A stretch of 64,000 bases of DNA, from contig QDFX01000010.1 in the NCBI GenBank assembly GCA_003347645.1, forward strand, positions 85,599 through 149,598, written 5' to 3'. This DNA comes from Rhizobiaceae bacterium CPCC 101076. Its GTDB lineage: Bacteria; Pseudomonadota; Alphaproteobacteria; Rhizobiales; Methylopilaceae. Positions 34,515 to 42,451 of the stretch are shown here, one piece after another. The position numbers were made by a program, and so were the translations under genes. Every line of letters starts with the position of its first letter. Position 1 is the stretch's first letter. Under the pieces are notes generated by a model. The model was not told the DNA's origin. It saw nothing but the letters and a program-made list of their open reading frames with translations, and ran no database searches.

Positions 34515-34535
34515 CTGGACTAGTCATTATACCAG
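34515..34535 (-). promoter_or_regulatory. Promoter/operator candidate for the apionate operon
   Basis: A 21-base imperfect palindrome (ends CTGG and CCAG, 7 of 10 pairs) contains a perfect TATAAT on the minus strand (complement at 34526-34531), about 110 bases upstream of the RLP start. The overlap of a -10 box with a symmetric element is what a GntR repressor site would look like. A good -35 is not clear. Confidence 0.5.
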
Positions 34536-34664
34536 TTGGCGAAACCAGACAATCCCGGGGACCCTAAGAAATTTGCGCGCGGGGCCGCCCAGACAGATGA
34601 TGTCTTTGAAGCTCGCTAGAACCACATGAGCTCATTGAGGTCTGCGTTTGGATCCCTCCGCAGC

Positions 34665-36044
34665 CTAAGCAATGGGCTTCAGGTCTCCGAGAACCGTCGG
34701 GATCAATTCCGAAACGGTCGGATGGATCGGGACCGCCCATTGCAGCACCGGATAGGTGACGCCGGCGTTCATCATGTCGAGGATCCCGTGGATCGTTTCG
34801 TCGCCGCTCACGCCGAGGATTGCCGCGCCGAGGATTTCCTTCGTCTCCGCGTCCGCGATGACCTTCATGAAGCCCTTGGTCTCGCCCTTCTCGACCGCAC
34901 GCCCGACCCGTGTCATCGGACGCTTGGAGACCAGCAGCTTGTGACCGGTTTGCTTCGCCTCCGTCTCCGACAGGCCGACGCGCCCGAGCGGGGGATCGAT
35001 GTAGAGCGCATAGGCGGAAATCCTGTCGCTCACCCGGCGGTCGTCGCCGTCGAGGAGATTGGCGGCGACGATCTCGTAGTCATTGTAGGCCGTGTGGGTG
35101 AAGGCTCCGCGGCCGTTGCAGTCGCCCATGGCCCAGATGCCGGGAACATTGGTGGAAAGGCCGTCGTCCACCTCGATATAGCCCCGGGAGTCGACCGCCA
35201 CCCCGGCCTTGTCGAGACCGAGATCGTCCGTGTTGGGCCGGCGTCCCACCGCGAGCAGCACATGCGAACCGACCACGACCGGCTCCCCGGACGTGCAATC
35301 GACGTTGACCGCCACGCCGTCCGCATGAGGCTTGAACCCAATGCAGGTGGCGCTGGTCCGCACCGCGATCCCCTCGTCGGAGAGGATGTCCCGGACAGCC
35401 TCCGACACGTCCTCGTCCTCGCGGGCAATCAGCCGCGGCGCCATCTCGACGACGGTGACCTCCGCGCCGAAACGCCGGTACATCTGGGCGAACTCAAGCC
35501 CGATATAGCTCCCGCCGACGACGACCAGGTGCCGGGGGACGGTTTGGAGCTTCAGGATCGACGTGTTGGTGAGATAGTCGACCGTGCCGACGCCCGGCAT
35601 GTCGGGCACGTTCGCCCGGCCGCCGACATTGATGAAGATGCGCGGAGCCTTCAGCACACTCTCGCCCACCCGGACGACGCCCGGCCCTTCGAACCGCGCG
35701 TGCCCCTGGATCACCGTTACGCCGTCGATGCCGCGAAGCCATTTTTCGACGCCCTCGCGGGCATTCGTCGAGACGGTGTCGGCCCGGGCCCTGACCCGCT
35801 TCATGTCGATCCCGACTGGCGCCTCGATCGCGACCCCATATTCGGCGCTCCGCCGGGCGAGGTGGGCCGCGTAAGCGCTGGCGACCAGCGTTTTTGTCGG
35901 CATGCATCCCGTGTTGACGCAGGTTCCGCCGAACAGGTGGCGCTCGACGATCGCGACTTTCATTCCGGCGGCGGTCAGGCGCCCGGCCAAGGAGGGCCCG
36001 GCCTGCCCGGCACCGATGACGATGGCGTCGTAATCGCTGCTCAT
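34665..36044 (-). CDS. Flavin-dependent disulfide oxidoreductase (mercuric reductase/lipoamide dehydrogenase-like)
   Basis: A 459-residue class-I pyridine-nucleotide disulfide oxidoreductase. It has the N-terminal FAD motif VIGAGQAGPSLAGRL, the redox-active disulfide GGTCVNTGCMPTKTL, the NAD(P) motif VVVGGSYIGLEFAQM, the second FAD motif GIWAMGDCNG and the C-terminal HPTVSE catalytic His-Glu pair. No lipoyl or heavy-metal domain is attached and no mer or lipoamide genes are near. The substrate may be a small disulfide or other electron acceptor. It overlaps the VOC gene. Confidence 0.9.
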   Translation of the reverse strand: MSSDYDAIVIGAGQAGPSLAGRLTAAGMKVAIVERHLFGGTCVNTGCMPTKTLVASAYAAHLARRSAEYGVAIEAPVGIDMKRVRARADTVSTNAREGVEKWLRGIDGVTVIQGHARFEGPGVVRVGESVLKAPRIFINVGGRANVPDMPGVGTVDYLTNTSILKLQTVPRHLVVVGGSYIGLEFAQMYRRFGAEVTVVEMAPRLIAREDEDVSEAVRDILSDEGIAVRTSATCIGFKPHADGVAVNVDCTSGEPVVVGSHVLLAVGRRPNTDDLGLDKAGVAVDSRGYIEVDDGLSTNVPGIWAMGDCNGRGAFTHTAYNDYEIVAANLLDGDDRRVSDRISAYALYIDPPLGRVGLSETEAKQTGHKLLVSKRPMTRVGRAVEKGETKGFMKVIADAETKEILGAAILGVSGDETIHGILDMMNAGVTYPVLQWAVPIHPTVSELIPTVLGDLKPIA

Positions 36045-36730
36045 GACGGCAGCGACTTGCCGGCCTGCTCCCGGACCATGTACTCGGCGTACCAGTCCGG
36101 CCAGTCCTCATCGTGCTGCCCGGTCCGCTTCTCGTGCTCGCCGTGCGCGGCCGCCGCACGTTTAAGCGCGGCCGCGAGATCGGAGGACGACGCGAAGCTC
36201 GTTTCGTCCGCGTCCACGCGTCCGGGTAACCGGCTGGTGATCTCCTGGAACAGCCAGCCATTGCCGTCGGGATCGTTGAACGAGGCGAACGAGCTGTAGC
36301 TCTGACGCTCGGGATCGGGCCCGCTGACCCGCAGGCTCCCGGACAGAAACGGCTCGTCCGCGCCCGTGTGCACGTCACCCCCTGCGTGAAATACCTCGCT
36401 GACCTCGACGCCGCGCCGGAGCAGTTCGTTGCGCGCCGCCTCGATGTTGGAGACGATCAAATACAGGCCCTGGGCGGATCCGGGTGCGGCGGCGGTGACG
36501 TTCTTGCCGAAGATGACCGAGCACCCGGAGCCGGGCGGCGTGAACTGGATCACACGCCAGTCGTCGCCAGAGGAGAAGTCGGCGTCGAGCCTCCAGCCCA
36601 GATCGCCGTAAAATCTTTTGGCGCGATCGACGTCAGAAACAGGGATGACGATGATCTCGAGCTTCATGTCGAGACCTCGCGTCCTCGCAGTCTTCATTGC
36701 AGTTTCGCTGCGTACCTGAGTATCGCTCAT
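36041..36730 (-). CDS. VOC (glyoxalase/bleomycin-resistance fold) family protein
   Basis: A 229-residue protein with one VOC module: LEIIVIPVSDVDRAKRFYGDLGWRLDADF at the start and SFASFNDPDGNGWLFQEI at the end of the domain, with a metal-ligand Glu at the last strand. A C-terminal tail of about 65 charged residues (GEHEKRTGQHDEDWPDWYAEYMVREQAG) is unusual for the simple family. The ATG at 36667 (MKLEIIV) is an alternative start. Translational overlap with the flavoenzyme gene suggests joint expression, perhaps in thiol or oxidative detoxification. Confidence 0.85.
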   Translation of the reverse strand: MSDTQVRSETAMKTARTRGLDMKLEIIVIPVSDVDRAKRFYGDLGWRLDADFSSGDDWRVIQFTPPGSGCSVIFGKNVTAAAPGSAQGLYLIVSNIEAARNELLRRGVEVSEVFHAGGDVHTGADEPFLSGSLRVSGPDPERQSYSSFASFNDPDGNGWLFQEITSRLPGRVDADETSFASSSDLAAALKRAAAAHGEHEKRTGQHDEDWPDWYAEYMVREQAGKSLPS

Positions 36731-37117
36731 GTCCAGCTCCTTAGGTTAGGGTACCCGGAGAGTGGCGGGTCCAGCCGACCTTAGTCACCGGACCTTCGCC
36801 ATTGATCAGCGGCCAACTACGTATCGAGCGGCTGGCCTTGCGGCAGCGGCGGCATTTGACAGGCTATATTGAGCGGCTTTTTGGCGGTCTCTGCGCACAA
36901 CCATGGCTTTTATGCTGTAGCATTCTTACCTCCTGGTGAGCGAGCCTGAGCCGGTGTGAATCTACCATACGAGCAGAGGATGGGCGCTCCAAATGCGGGC
37001 GCTTAACCGAAGCCGCAGCTATTCGACGGAGAATACAGCGCGCGAGCGCAAATTTCTGCGGGCCTCGGATCAGGCCGCAAGCGCCATGACATGCTGCGAT
37101 CCCTGGGGTGCAGAGGC
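36731..37117. other. Intergenic region of 387 bp without a supported gene
   Basis: It separates the start of the VOC gene from the 3' end of the ribokinase gene, so it should hold the VOC promoter and the ribokinase terminator. It is less GC-rich in the middle (36850-36970). A possible coding remnant reads RIERLALRQRRHLTGYIERL on the plus strand, but it matches nothing I recognise. No convincing promoter, RNA gene or repeat was found. Confidence 0.4.
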
Positions 37118-38044
37118 CTATCGGTCGCCGGTTCGGCGATCAACCAGCTCGTTGCGCGTCGGCATCCCGGTCTGGGCGCCGATCTTGAGGCAGCTCATCG
37201 ATGCGCCTTCACAGGCACGCTCGAGCGAAGCCGTCAGGCCAAGTCCCTCGTCCAGCGCGCTGGCGAGAATACCGACGAAGGTGTCGCCGGCGCCGGTCGT
37301 ATCGACGACGTCAACAGGAGCAGCTCGGGCCTCGACGCGAGATCCGTCGCTCAAAAAGGCGACGGCGCCCTTCTCGCCGAGCGTGACGATGCAATTAGTA
37401 TCGCCGACCTTTGCGAGCAGAGCCGCAGCATCGGTCGGAGACCGGGGCGTTTCGATCAGGGTCGCCGTCATCAAGGCTTCATGCTCGTTGACGACCAGGA
37501 AATCGACGGCCGCGAGAAGACGCCTGAGTTCAGACGGGTCGAAGCTCGCCGGAGCAGGCGCCAAATTCCAGATTACCCGACCGCCGGCTTGCTTGGTCCG
37601 TTCGGCGATGGCGAGGCTTTCGGCAAACGGCACCTCCATCTGCAATACGAGGATGGTCGAGCCTTGCACGCCGTTGGTCGGCACGGCGGCGTGAGTAAGC
37701 GCCAGATTGGCGCCGCTGGCGACCGTGATCGCGTTCTCTCCGGCCTCATCCACGGTGATGAAGGCACAACCCGTCGGCTCCTCACAAACATTGATGAACG
37801 CCGTACCTACACCCTGAGCGTCGAGGTTCGCTCTGGCGTCGCGGCCGAAGCCATCGTCGCCGATGCATGCGGCCATCACCACTCGTCCCGCCTCGGAGGC
37901 TCGGGCAGCGGCAACGGCCTGGTTGGCGCCCTTGCCGCCGAACAGGGTCTCGTAGCGCGGCGACAGCACCGTCTCGCCAGGGCGAGGAATGGAGGAGACA
38001 CGCGCGACGAGGTCGATGTTGATCGAGCCAAAGACGAGGATCAT
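37118..38044 (-). CDS. rbsK: PfkB-family ribokinase-like sugar kinase
   Basis: A 308-residue kinase with the N-terminal substrate block MILVFGSINIDLVARV and the FGGKGANQAVAAARA motif, and the C-terminal VDTTGAGDTFVGILASAL motif with the catalytic Asp. These are the two PfkB signatures in ribokinase form. The start at 38044 is the internal ATG; the longer upstream frame is non-coding. It follows rpiB by 14 bp, a kinase-isomerase pair typical of pentose or tetrose use. Actual sugar unknown. Confidence 0.9.
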   Translation of the reverse strand: MILVFGSINIDLVARVSSIPRPGETVLSPRYETLFGGKGANQAVAAARASEAGRVVMAACIGDDGFGRDARANLDAQGVGTAFINVCEEPTGCAFITVDEAGENAITVASGANLALTHAAVPTNGVQGSTILVLQMEVPFAESLAIAERTKQAGGRVIWNLAPAPASFDPSELRRLLAAVDFLVVNEHEALMTATLIETPRSPTDAAALLAKVGDTNCIVTLGEKGAVAFLSDGSRVEARAAPVDVVDTTGAGDTFVGILASALDEGLGLTASLERACEGASMSCLKIGAQTGMPTRNELVDRRTGDR

Positions 38045-38058
38045 TGGTCCCTGGCCGC

Positions 38059-38505
38059 TCAGTTCTCGGCATCCATCTGATGCAGCTTGTCGACCCGCCG
38101 CCGGAACTCCTCCTCGGTCGAGAATTCGGCCGAGAGATATGAGGAGATCAGATCCTTGGCGAGCCACGGCCCGACGATCTGCGCGCCGATGCACATGACG
38201 TTGACGTCGTCGTGCTCGACCGACTGATGTGCGGAATGGATGTCATGGCACACGGCGGCGCGGATGCCCTTGATCTTGTTGGCGGCGATCGACGCGCCGA
38301 CGCCCGTGCCGCAGACCATGATGCCTCGCTCGGCCTCGCCGGACGTGACCTTCCCGGCCAAGGTCCGGGCGATGTCGGGGAAGTCCACGGGCTTGTCGTC
38401 GAACGAGCCGACATCGACCACGTCGTGACCGAGCGATCGCAGGTAGTCGACCACGGTCGACTTGAGGCTCCATCCCGCATGATCGGAGCCGATCACCACT
38501 TTCAT
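38059..38505 (-). CDS. rpiB: RpiB/LacAB-family sugar-phosphate isomerase
   Basis: A 148-residue isomerase with VVIGSDHAGWSLK at the N-terminus and the active-site block ERGIMVCGTGVGASIAANKIKGIRAA containing the catalytic Cys and GTG phosphate loop. The family interconverts ribose-5-phosphate and ribulose-5-phosphate; close relatives (DerI/EryI) isomerise D-erythrulose-4-phosphate to D-erythrose-4-phosphate. The latter would complete the decarboxylating branch of apionate catabolism nearby. The ATG at 38505 is preferred over one six codons upstream. Confidence 0.92.
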   Translation of the reverse strand: MKVVIGSDHAGWSLKSTVVDYLRSLGHDVVDVGSFDDKPVDFPDIARTLAGKVTSGEAERGIMVCGTGVGASIAANKIKGIRAAVCHDIHSAHQSVEHDDVNVMCIGAQIVGPWLAKDLISSYLSAEFSTEEEFRRRVDKLHQMDAEN

Positions 38506-38533
38506 CGCATCTATCCTTCTCAACGGTTGAGGG

Positions 38534-38560
38534 AAGCGGCACCCATAAGGGGCGCCGCTT
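38534..38560 (-). terminator. Hairpin between binding-protein and rpiB genes
   Basis: AAGCGGC and GCCGCTT arms plus an extra CCC/GGG extension give a 10-bp stem with one mismatch around an ATAA loop, located right after the ABC binding-protein stop. It is likely to separate or tune expression of the ABC genes and rpiB-rbsK. Confidence 0.5.
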
Positions 38561-38569
38561 CGTCTTAAG

Positions 38570-39361
38570 TCATTGCAGCATCGCTGCCGGCAGTTCGCTG
38601 CCGTGAAACTTCTTGTAGATCTCGTTCAGCTTGCCGTTTTTCAGATTGGCCGAGACCCATTCATTGAGCTTCTCGACGAGCCGCGGCTCACCCTTGCGGA
38701 TGCCGATGGCGAGATCGAACGTGGTGATCAGGACCTTGGGCTCGAACGGACGCGCAGGATTCTTCACGCCGACCTGGTTCACGATGGTCGCCGAGGTCGC
38801 CATGCAGTCCGCCTGGCCGGACACGGCGGCCGTCACCATGGTCGCGTCGTCGTCGAAGCGGGCCAAGGTCAGTTCGCGATCCTTCATGTTGGTGAGCGCA
38901 GTGTCCTGTGTGGTCCCGCGCGACACCGCGATCGTCTTGCCCTTGAGATCCGGCCAATCCTTGACCTGGACCGCTTTCAGACAGCCGACGACGGACTGAA
39001 GGGCCGCATACGGTTTGCTGAAGTCGATGACCTTGGCGCGTTCGGGCGTGACCGAAAGCGTCGAGATGATGATATCGGCCTTGTTCGTCTGGACGTTCGG
39101 GATGCGCGTGGCACCCGTGGTCTGGATGAATTCGAGTTCCAGGCCCCAGTCTTTTGCGAGAAGTTGGGCGGTCTCCACGTCGGATCCGGTCGGCTTCATG
39201 CTGCCATCCATCATGCCGGACGGGGGTATCGCCAGGTCGGTCGCTATCCTGATCTTCTTCGCCGCCATGATGTCGTCGAGCAGATCAGCGCGGGCACCGG
39301 TCGTCGCCATGGTCGCGACGCCGACCGCGATGGCGGTGGCAAAAAGCATGTGCTTCGTCAT
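38570..39361 (-). CDS. Polar amino-acid-type ABC binding protein
   Basis: A 263-residue family-3 periplasmic binding protein with signal peptide (cleavage near TGARA). The body shows the IRIATDLAIPPSGMMDGSMKPTGSDVETAQLLAKDWGLELEFIQTTGATRIPNVQTNKADIIISTLSVTPERAKVIDFSKPYA pattern of the HisJ/GlnH fold. Its neighbours are the matching ATPase and two permeases. The link with sugar kinase and isomerase genes hints that the ligand may not be an amino acid. Confidence 0.92.
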   Translation of the reverse strand: MTKHMLFATAIAVGVATMATTGARADLLDDIMAAKKIRIATDLAIPPSGMMDGSMKPTGSDVETAQLLAKDWGLELEFIQTTGATRIPNVQTNKADIIISTLSVTPERAKVIDFSKPYAALQSVVGCLKAVQVKDWPDLKGKTIAVSRGTTQDTALTNMKDRELTLARFDDDATMVTAAVSGQADCMATSATIVNQVGVKNPARPFEPKVLITTFDLAIGIRKGEPRLVEKLNEWVSANLKNGKLNEIYKKFHGSELPAAMLQ

Positions 39362-39395
39362 TTGTGTTGTCCTCCCTGTTGCTTCGGCTCGTTGT

Positions 39396-40133
39396 TCAGA
39401 GCTCTTTGCCCACGAACTGGGCCAGTTCGGGCGTCGTCGGCGATGTCAGGATGGTCGCGGGTCCGGACTCGTGGACCTTGCCGCGATGCATGAACAGAAC
39501 CTGGTCGGCGATGCCCTTGGCAAATCCCATCTCGTGCGTGACCATCACCATGGTCATGCCGTCCGCGGCGAGCGCCTCGATGACCTTCAGCACCTCACCC
39601 GTCAGTTCGGGATCGAGAGCCGAAGTCACCTCGTCGAACAGCATCACCTTCGGCTGCATGGCGAGCGAGCGGGCAATAGCCGCGCGCTGCTGCTGACCTC
39701 CGGAGAGTTGTTCGGGATAGTAGTGAAGCTTTTCCTCCAGCCCGACCTGGGCGAGGACGCGTTTGGCTTGTTCCTTCGCCGCCGTCTTCGACGCGCGCTT
39801 CACGGAGCACGGCGCGAGGATGATGTTCTCCTCGACGGTCAGGTGCGGAAACAGATTGTAGCTCTGGAAGACGATGCCGACGTCCTGCCGAAGTGCCCGG
39901 AGGTCGATGTTGGGATCACTGACGTGATGGCCGCAGACGATGATCTCGCCCTCATCGATCGTCTCGAACCGGTCGAGGCAGCGGAGCGCGGTACTCTTGC
40001 CCGAGCCGCTGCGGCCGATGATGACCATGACCTCGCCGCGCTGGACCTCGAAATCGATGCCGTCGAGAACCTTGAGCGGACCGAAGCTCTTGTGAACGTC
40101 TCTTGCCGAAACGACGGCACCGTTGGTGTCCAT
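39396..40133 (-). CDS. Polar amino-acid-type ABC ATP-binding protein
   Basis: A 245-residue GlnQ/HisP-type ATPase with Walker A GRSGSGKST, Q-loop FQSYNLFPHLTV, signature YYPEQLSGGQQQRAAIARSLAM, Walker B VMLFDEVTSALD and switch His VMVTHEMGFAK. The ATG at 40133 is chosen; a much longer upstream reading runs antisense through the permease gene and is not coding. Confidence 0.94.
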   Translation of the reverse strand: MDTNGAVVSARDVHKSFGPLKVLDGIDFEVQRGEVMVIIGRSGSGKSTALRCLDRFETIDEGEIIVCGHHVSDPNIDLRALRQDVGIVFQSYNLFPHLTVEENIILAPCSVKRASKTAAKEQAKRVLAQVGLEEKLHYYPEQLSGGQQQRAAIARSLAMQPKVMLFDEVTSALDPELTGEVLKVIEALAADGMTMVMVTHEMGFAKGIADQVLFMHRGKVHESGPATILTSPTTPELAQFVGKEL

Positions 40134-40150
40134 TGAGACCGTCTCCCTGG

Positions 40151-40819
40151 TTACGCGGTCACGGGTTTGATGCGAGGCAGGCCGGACCGCCGCTCCAGAC
40201 GGCGGCTGAGGCGCGAGATCGGGTAGCAGAGCGCGAAGTAGATGACCGCGATCACCGAATAGGTGAGGAAGGGTTCGAACAGCGAGTTGTTGATGATCTG
40301 CCCAGCGCGAGCGAGTTCGACGAAGCCGACGACGGACGCCAGCGACGTGTTCTTGATGATCTGGACCATGAAGCCGACGGTTGGCGGCGTGGCGATCCGG
40401 ATTGCCTGCGGCAGGATCACCTTGGTCATCCGCTCGGCCTTGGTGAGCGCCAGGCCTTCCGCCGCTTCCCATTGCGGTTTCGGCACGGCCTGGATGCAGC
40501 CGCGCCAGATCTCGCCGAGATAAGCGCTGACATAGACCGTCAGCGAGGCGCCGGCCGCCGCGAGAGGCGAGATCGAGAACCCGATCGCCGAGAGACCGAA
40601 ATAGCTGAGGAACATGATGACGAGGAGCGGCGTGCCCTGGATCAGCTGCACATAGCCGGCGGTGACGATGCGGACCGCCCGGTTCGGCGAGATACGGCAA
40701 AGCGCGATGATGAAAGCCGCGATGCCGCCTCCGGCGAAGGCGATCAGCGAGAGGCCTATCGTCCAGAGGGCCCCGTGGCCGAGAAAGAGAAGGTGATTGG
40801 CATTCAGCGATCCGCCCAT
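40151..40819 (-). CDS. Polar amino-acid-type ABC permease 1
   Basis: A 222-residue permease of the HisM/HisQ family with about five helices, the GTPLLVIMFLSYFG motif and the EAA-type loop EAAEGLALTKAERMTKVILPQAIRI. The ATG at 40819 is preferred to an upstream one that would add nine residues. It is paired with the second permease 11 bp upstream in the operon. Confidence 0.93.
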   Translation of the reverse strand: MGGSLNANHLLFLGHGALWTIGLSLIAFAGGGIAAFIIALCRISPNRAVRIVTAGYVQLIQGTPLLVIMFLSYFGLSAIGFSISPLAAAGASLTVYVSAYLGEIWRGCIQAVPKPQWEAAEGLALTKAERMTKVILPQAIRIATPPTVGFMVQIIKNTSLASVVGFVELARAGQIINNSLFEPFLTYSVIAVIYFALCYPISRLSRRLERRSGLPRIKPVTA

Positions 40820-40829
40820 GGCCGTCTCC

Positions 40830-41513
40830 TCACAACGGGGTGCCAAGGCGCCGGCGGCGCGGGAAGATCACAAGGCCAAGCGCCCAGAATCCGGCGCGCA
40901 TGATCAGCGACAGGATCACGTAGACGATCGCGACCAGAATGTAGGTCTCGAAGGCGCGATAGGTGTCAGATTGGACGTAATTGGCGACGGCGGTCAGTTC
41001 CTCCGCCGATATCTGCGAGGTCACCGAAGAGGCGAGCATCAGCAGCACGAACTGGCTCGTCAGGGCCGGATAGACCTTCTCGATCCCGGGCCAGAGGATC
41101 ACGTTCCAGTAGATCTGGGCGCGCGACAGAGCGAGCCCTTCCGCCGCTTCGATCTGACCCCGCGGGACGGCATCGAAGCCCGCGCGAATGATCTCTGTCG
41201 TGTATGCCCCGACATTGATGGTCAGGGCGGCCGCTGCGACCGTGAACGCCGAGAACTTGAGGCCGAGACTCGCGAGGCCAAAGTAGACGAGGAATATCTG
41301 GACGAGCAGCGGGGTATTGCGGATGCCTTCGACGTAGATCGTGCAAATCCGTGACAGGACGGCGTTGCTGCTCCGCCGTCCCATGGCTCCCACGACCCCG
41401 ATCACGCCACCGAGCAGGGTCGCGATCAGCGCCAGTTGCAGCGTGAGCCAGGCTCCGTCGAGAAAGAGCGGCCACCGTTCCAGAATGGCTGGGAAGTCCA
41501 GAATGAGGTTCAT
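40830..41513 (-). CDS. Polar amino-acid-type ABC permease 2
   Basis: A 227-residue family member with NTPLLVQIFLVYFGLASLGLK and the EAA-type loop EAAEGLALSRAQIYWNVILWPGIEKVYP. It is the first transporter gene of the operon, directly downstream of the hydroxyacid dehydrogenase gene (12 bp gap). Confidence 0.93.
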   Translation of the reverse strand: MNLILDFPAILERWPLFLDGAWLTLQLALIATLLGGVIGVVGAMGRRSSNAVLSRICTIYVEGIRNTPLLVQIFLVYFGLASLGLKFSAFTVAAAALTINVGAYTTEIIRAGFDAVPRGQIEAAEGLALSRAQIYWNVILWPGIEKVYPALTSQFVLLMLASSVTSQISAEELTAVANYVQSDTYRAFETYILVAIVYVILSLIMRAGFWALGLVIFPRRRRLGTPL

Positions 41514-41525
41514 GGACAGTCGCCG

Positions 41526-42422
41526 TCAGCTGGAGGCCTGATTGGTCATGCGATCGTAAACTCGAAATAGCGCCTGATTGCCGTTCACACCCTCCCCGTG
41601 TGCCCGCGCCTCCAGATACTGGTTCGTGACCAGTGAGATGCCGGGCAGCGGTACGGCCAGCGACAGCGCCTGCTCCTGAACGAGGCGCAGATCCTTCAGC
41701 ATCAGATCGATGCGGAAGCCCGCCGCGCTATCCCCGGCGATCATCGCCGGTCCGAGATTCTCCAGCATCCAGGAGGCAGCCGAACCGCCCAGCAGGACCT
41801 TGCGCAGTTGATCGAGATCGACGCCCGAAGCCCGGCCCAGCGCGATCGCCTCGCAGATGGCCTGGATGTTGAGGCCGCAGACGAGCTGGTTGCACAGCTT
41901 CACCGCCTGCCCAGCGCCGCTCTCGCCGACGTGGGTGACAGTCGTGCCCATGCCGCGGAAAAACGGCTCGGCGCGGCCGAAGGCGTCGGCGTCACCGCCG
42001 ACCATGATCGACAAGGTCGCCTTTTTCGCCCCGATCGGCCCGCCGGAAACTGGAGCATCCAGGAAGTCGACGCCGACGGACCTCAAATCGGCGCTCATGC
42101 GGCGGACGGCGACCGGAGAGATTGTGCTCATATCGACGATCAATCGTCCGGCCGGGGGAGAGGCGAGGAGCCCGCCTTCGCCATAAACCGTCTCTTCGAC
42201 GTGCGGCGTATCGGGAAGCATTGTGATGGCTATATCCGCGGATCCCGCGGCGTCAGCGACGCTCGCGGCCGGCGTCGCGCCTTGCGCCGCGAGATCATCG
42301 ATCGCTTCCCGGCGTACGTCGTAGGCGCGGACGGCGAACCCCGCTCTCATCAGATTGAGCGCCATTTCGCGGCCCATCGTGCCGAGGCCGATGAAGCCGA
42401 CAGTCTTCTGAGCGTTTCCCAT
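41526..42422 (-). CDS. Beta-hydroxyacid dehydrogenase (3-hydroxyisobutyrate/tartronate-semialdehyde reductase family)
   Basis: A 298-residue NAD(P)-dependent dehydrogenase with an N-terminal GFIGLGTMGREMALNL dinucleotide motif, the substrate loop FLDAPVSGGPIGAKKATLSIMVGG, the GAGQAVKLCNQ catalytic-Lys motif and the KDLRLV tail motif. Members oxidise 3-hydroxyisobutyrate, reduce tartronate semialdehyde, or act on four-carbon sugar acids (LtnD type). Association with a sugar operon favours a sugar-acid substrate. It starts at 42422. Confidence 0.9.
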   Translation of the reverse strand: MGNAQKTVGFIGLGTMGREMALNLMRAGFAVRAYDVRREAIDDLAAQGATPAASVADAAGSADIAITMLPDTPHVEETVYGEGGLLASPPAGRLIVDMSTISPVAVRRMSADLRSVGVDFLDAPVSGGPIGAKKATLSIMVGGDADAFGRAEPFFRGMGTTVTHVGESGAGQAVKLCNQLVCGLNIQAICEAIALGRASGVDLDQLRKVLLGGSAASWMLENLGPAMIAGDSAAGFRIDLMLKDLRLVQEQALSLAVPLPGISLVTNQYLEARAHGEGVNGNQALFRVYDRMTNQASS

Positions 42423-42451
42423 GTCGTCTTTCTCGTTGTTGTTGTTCGAGT

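Noticed and set aside
36830..36930. Possible transposase or recombinase remnant in the 36.7-37.1 kb gap
   Set aside because: The short Arg/Leu-rich reading frame has no recognisable catalytic motif and no inverted repeats flank it.
36993..37694. 233-residue plus-strand frame overlapping the ribokinase gene
   Set aside because: It is antisense to a PfkB kinase with both signatures and its translation is Ser/Arg-rich without structure.
39396..40700. Extension of the amino-acid-type ATPase to 434 residues
   Set aside because: The extra N-terminal part lies antisense-free but out of frame across the neighbouring permease gene and has no homology; the ATG at 40133 gives the standard ATPase length.
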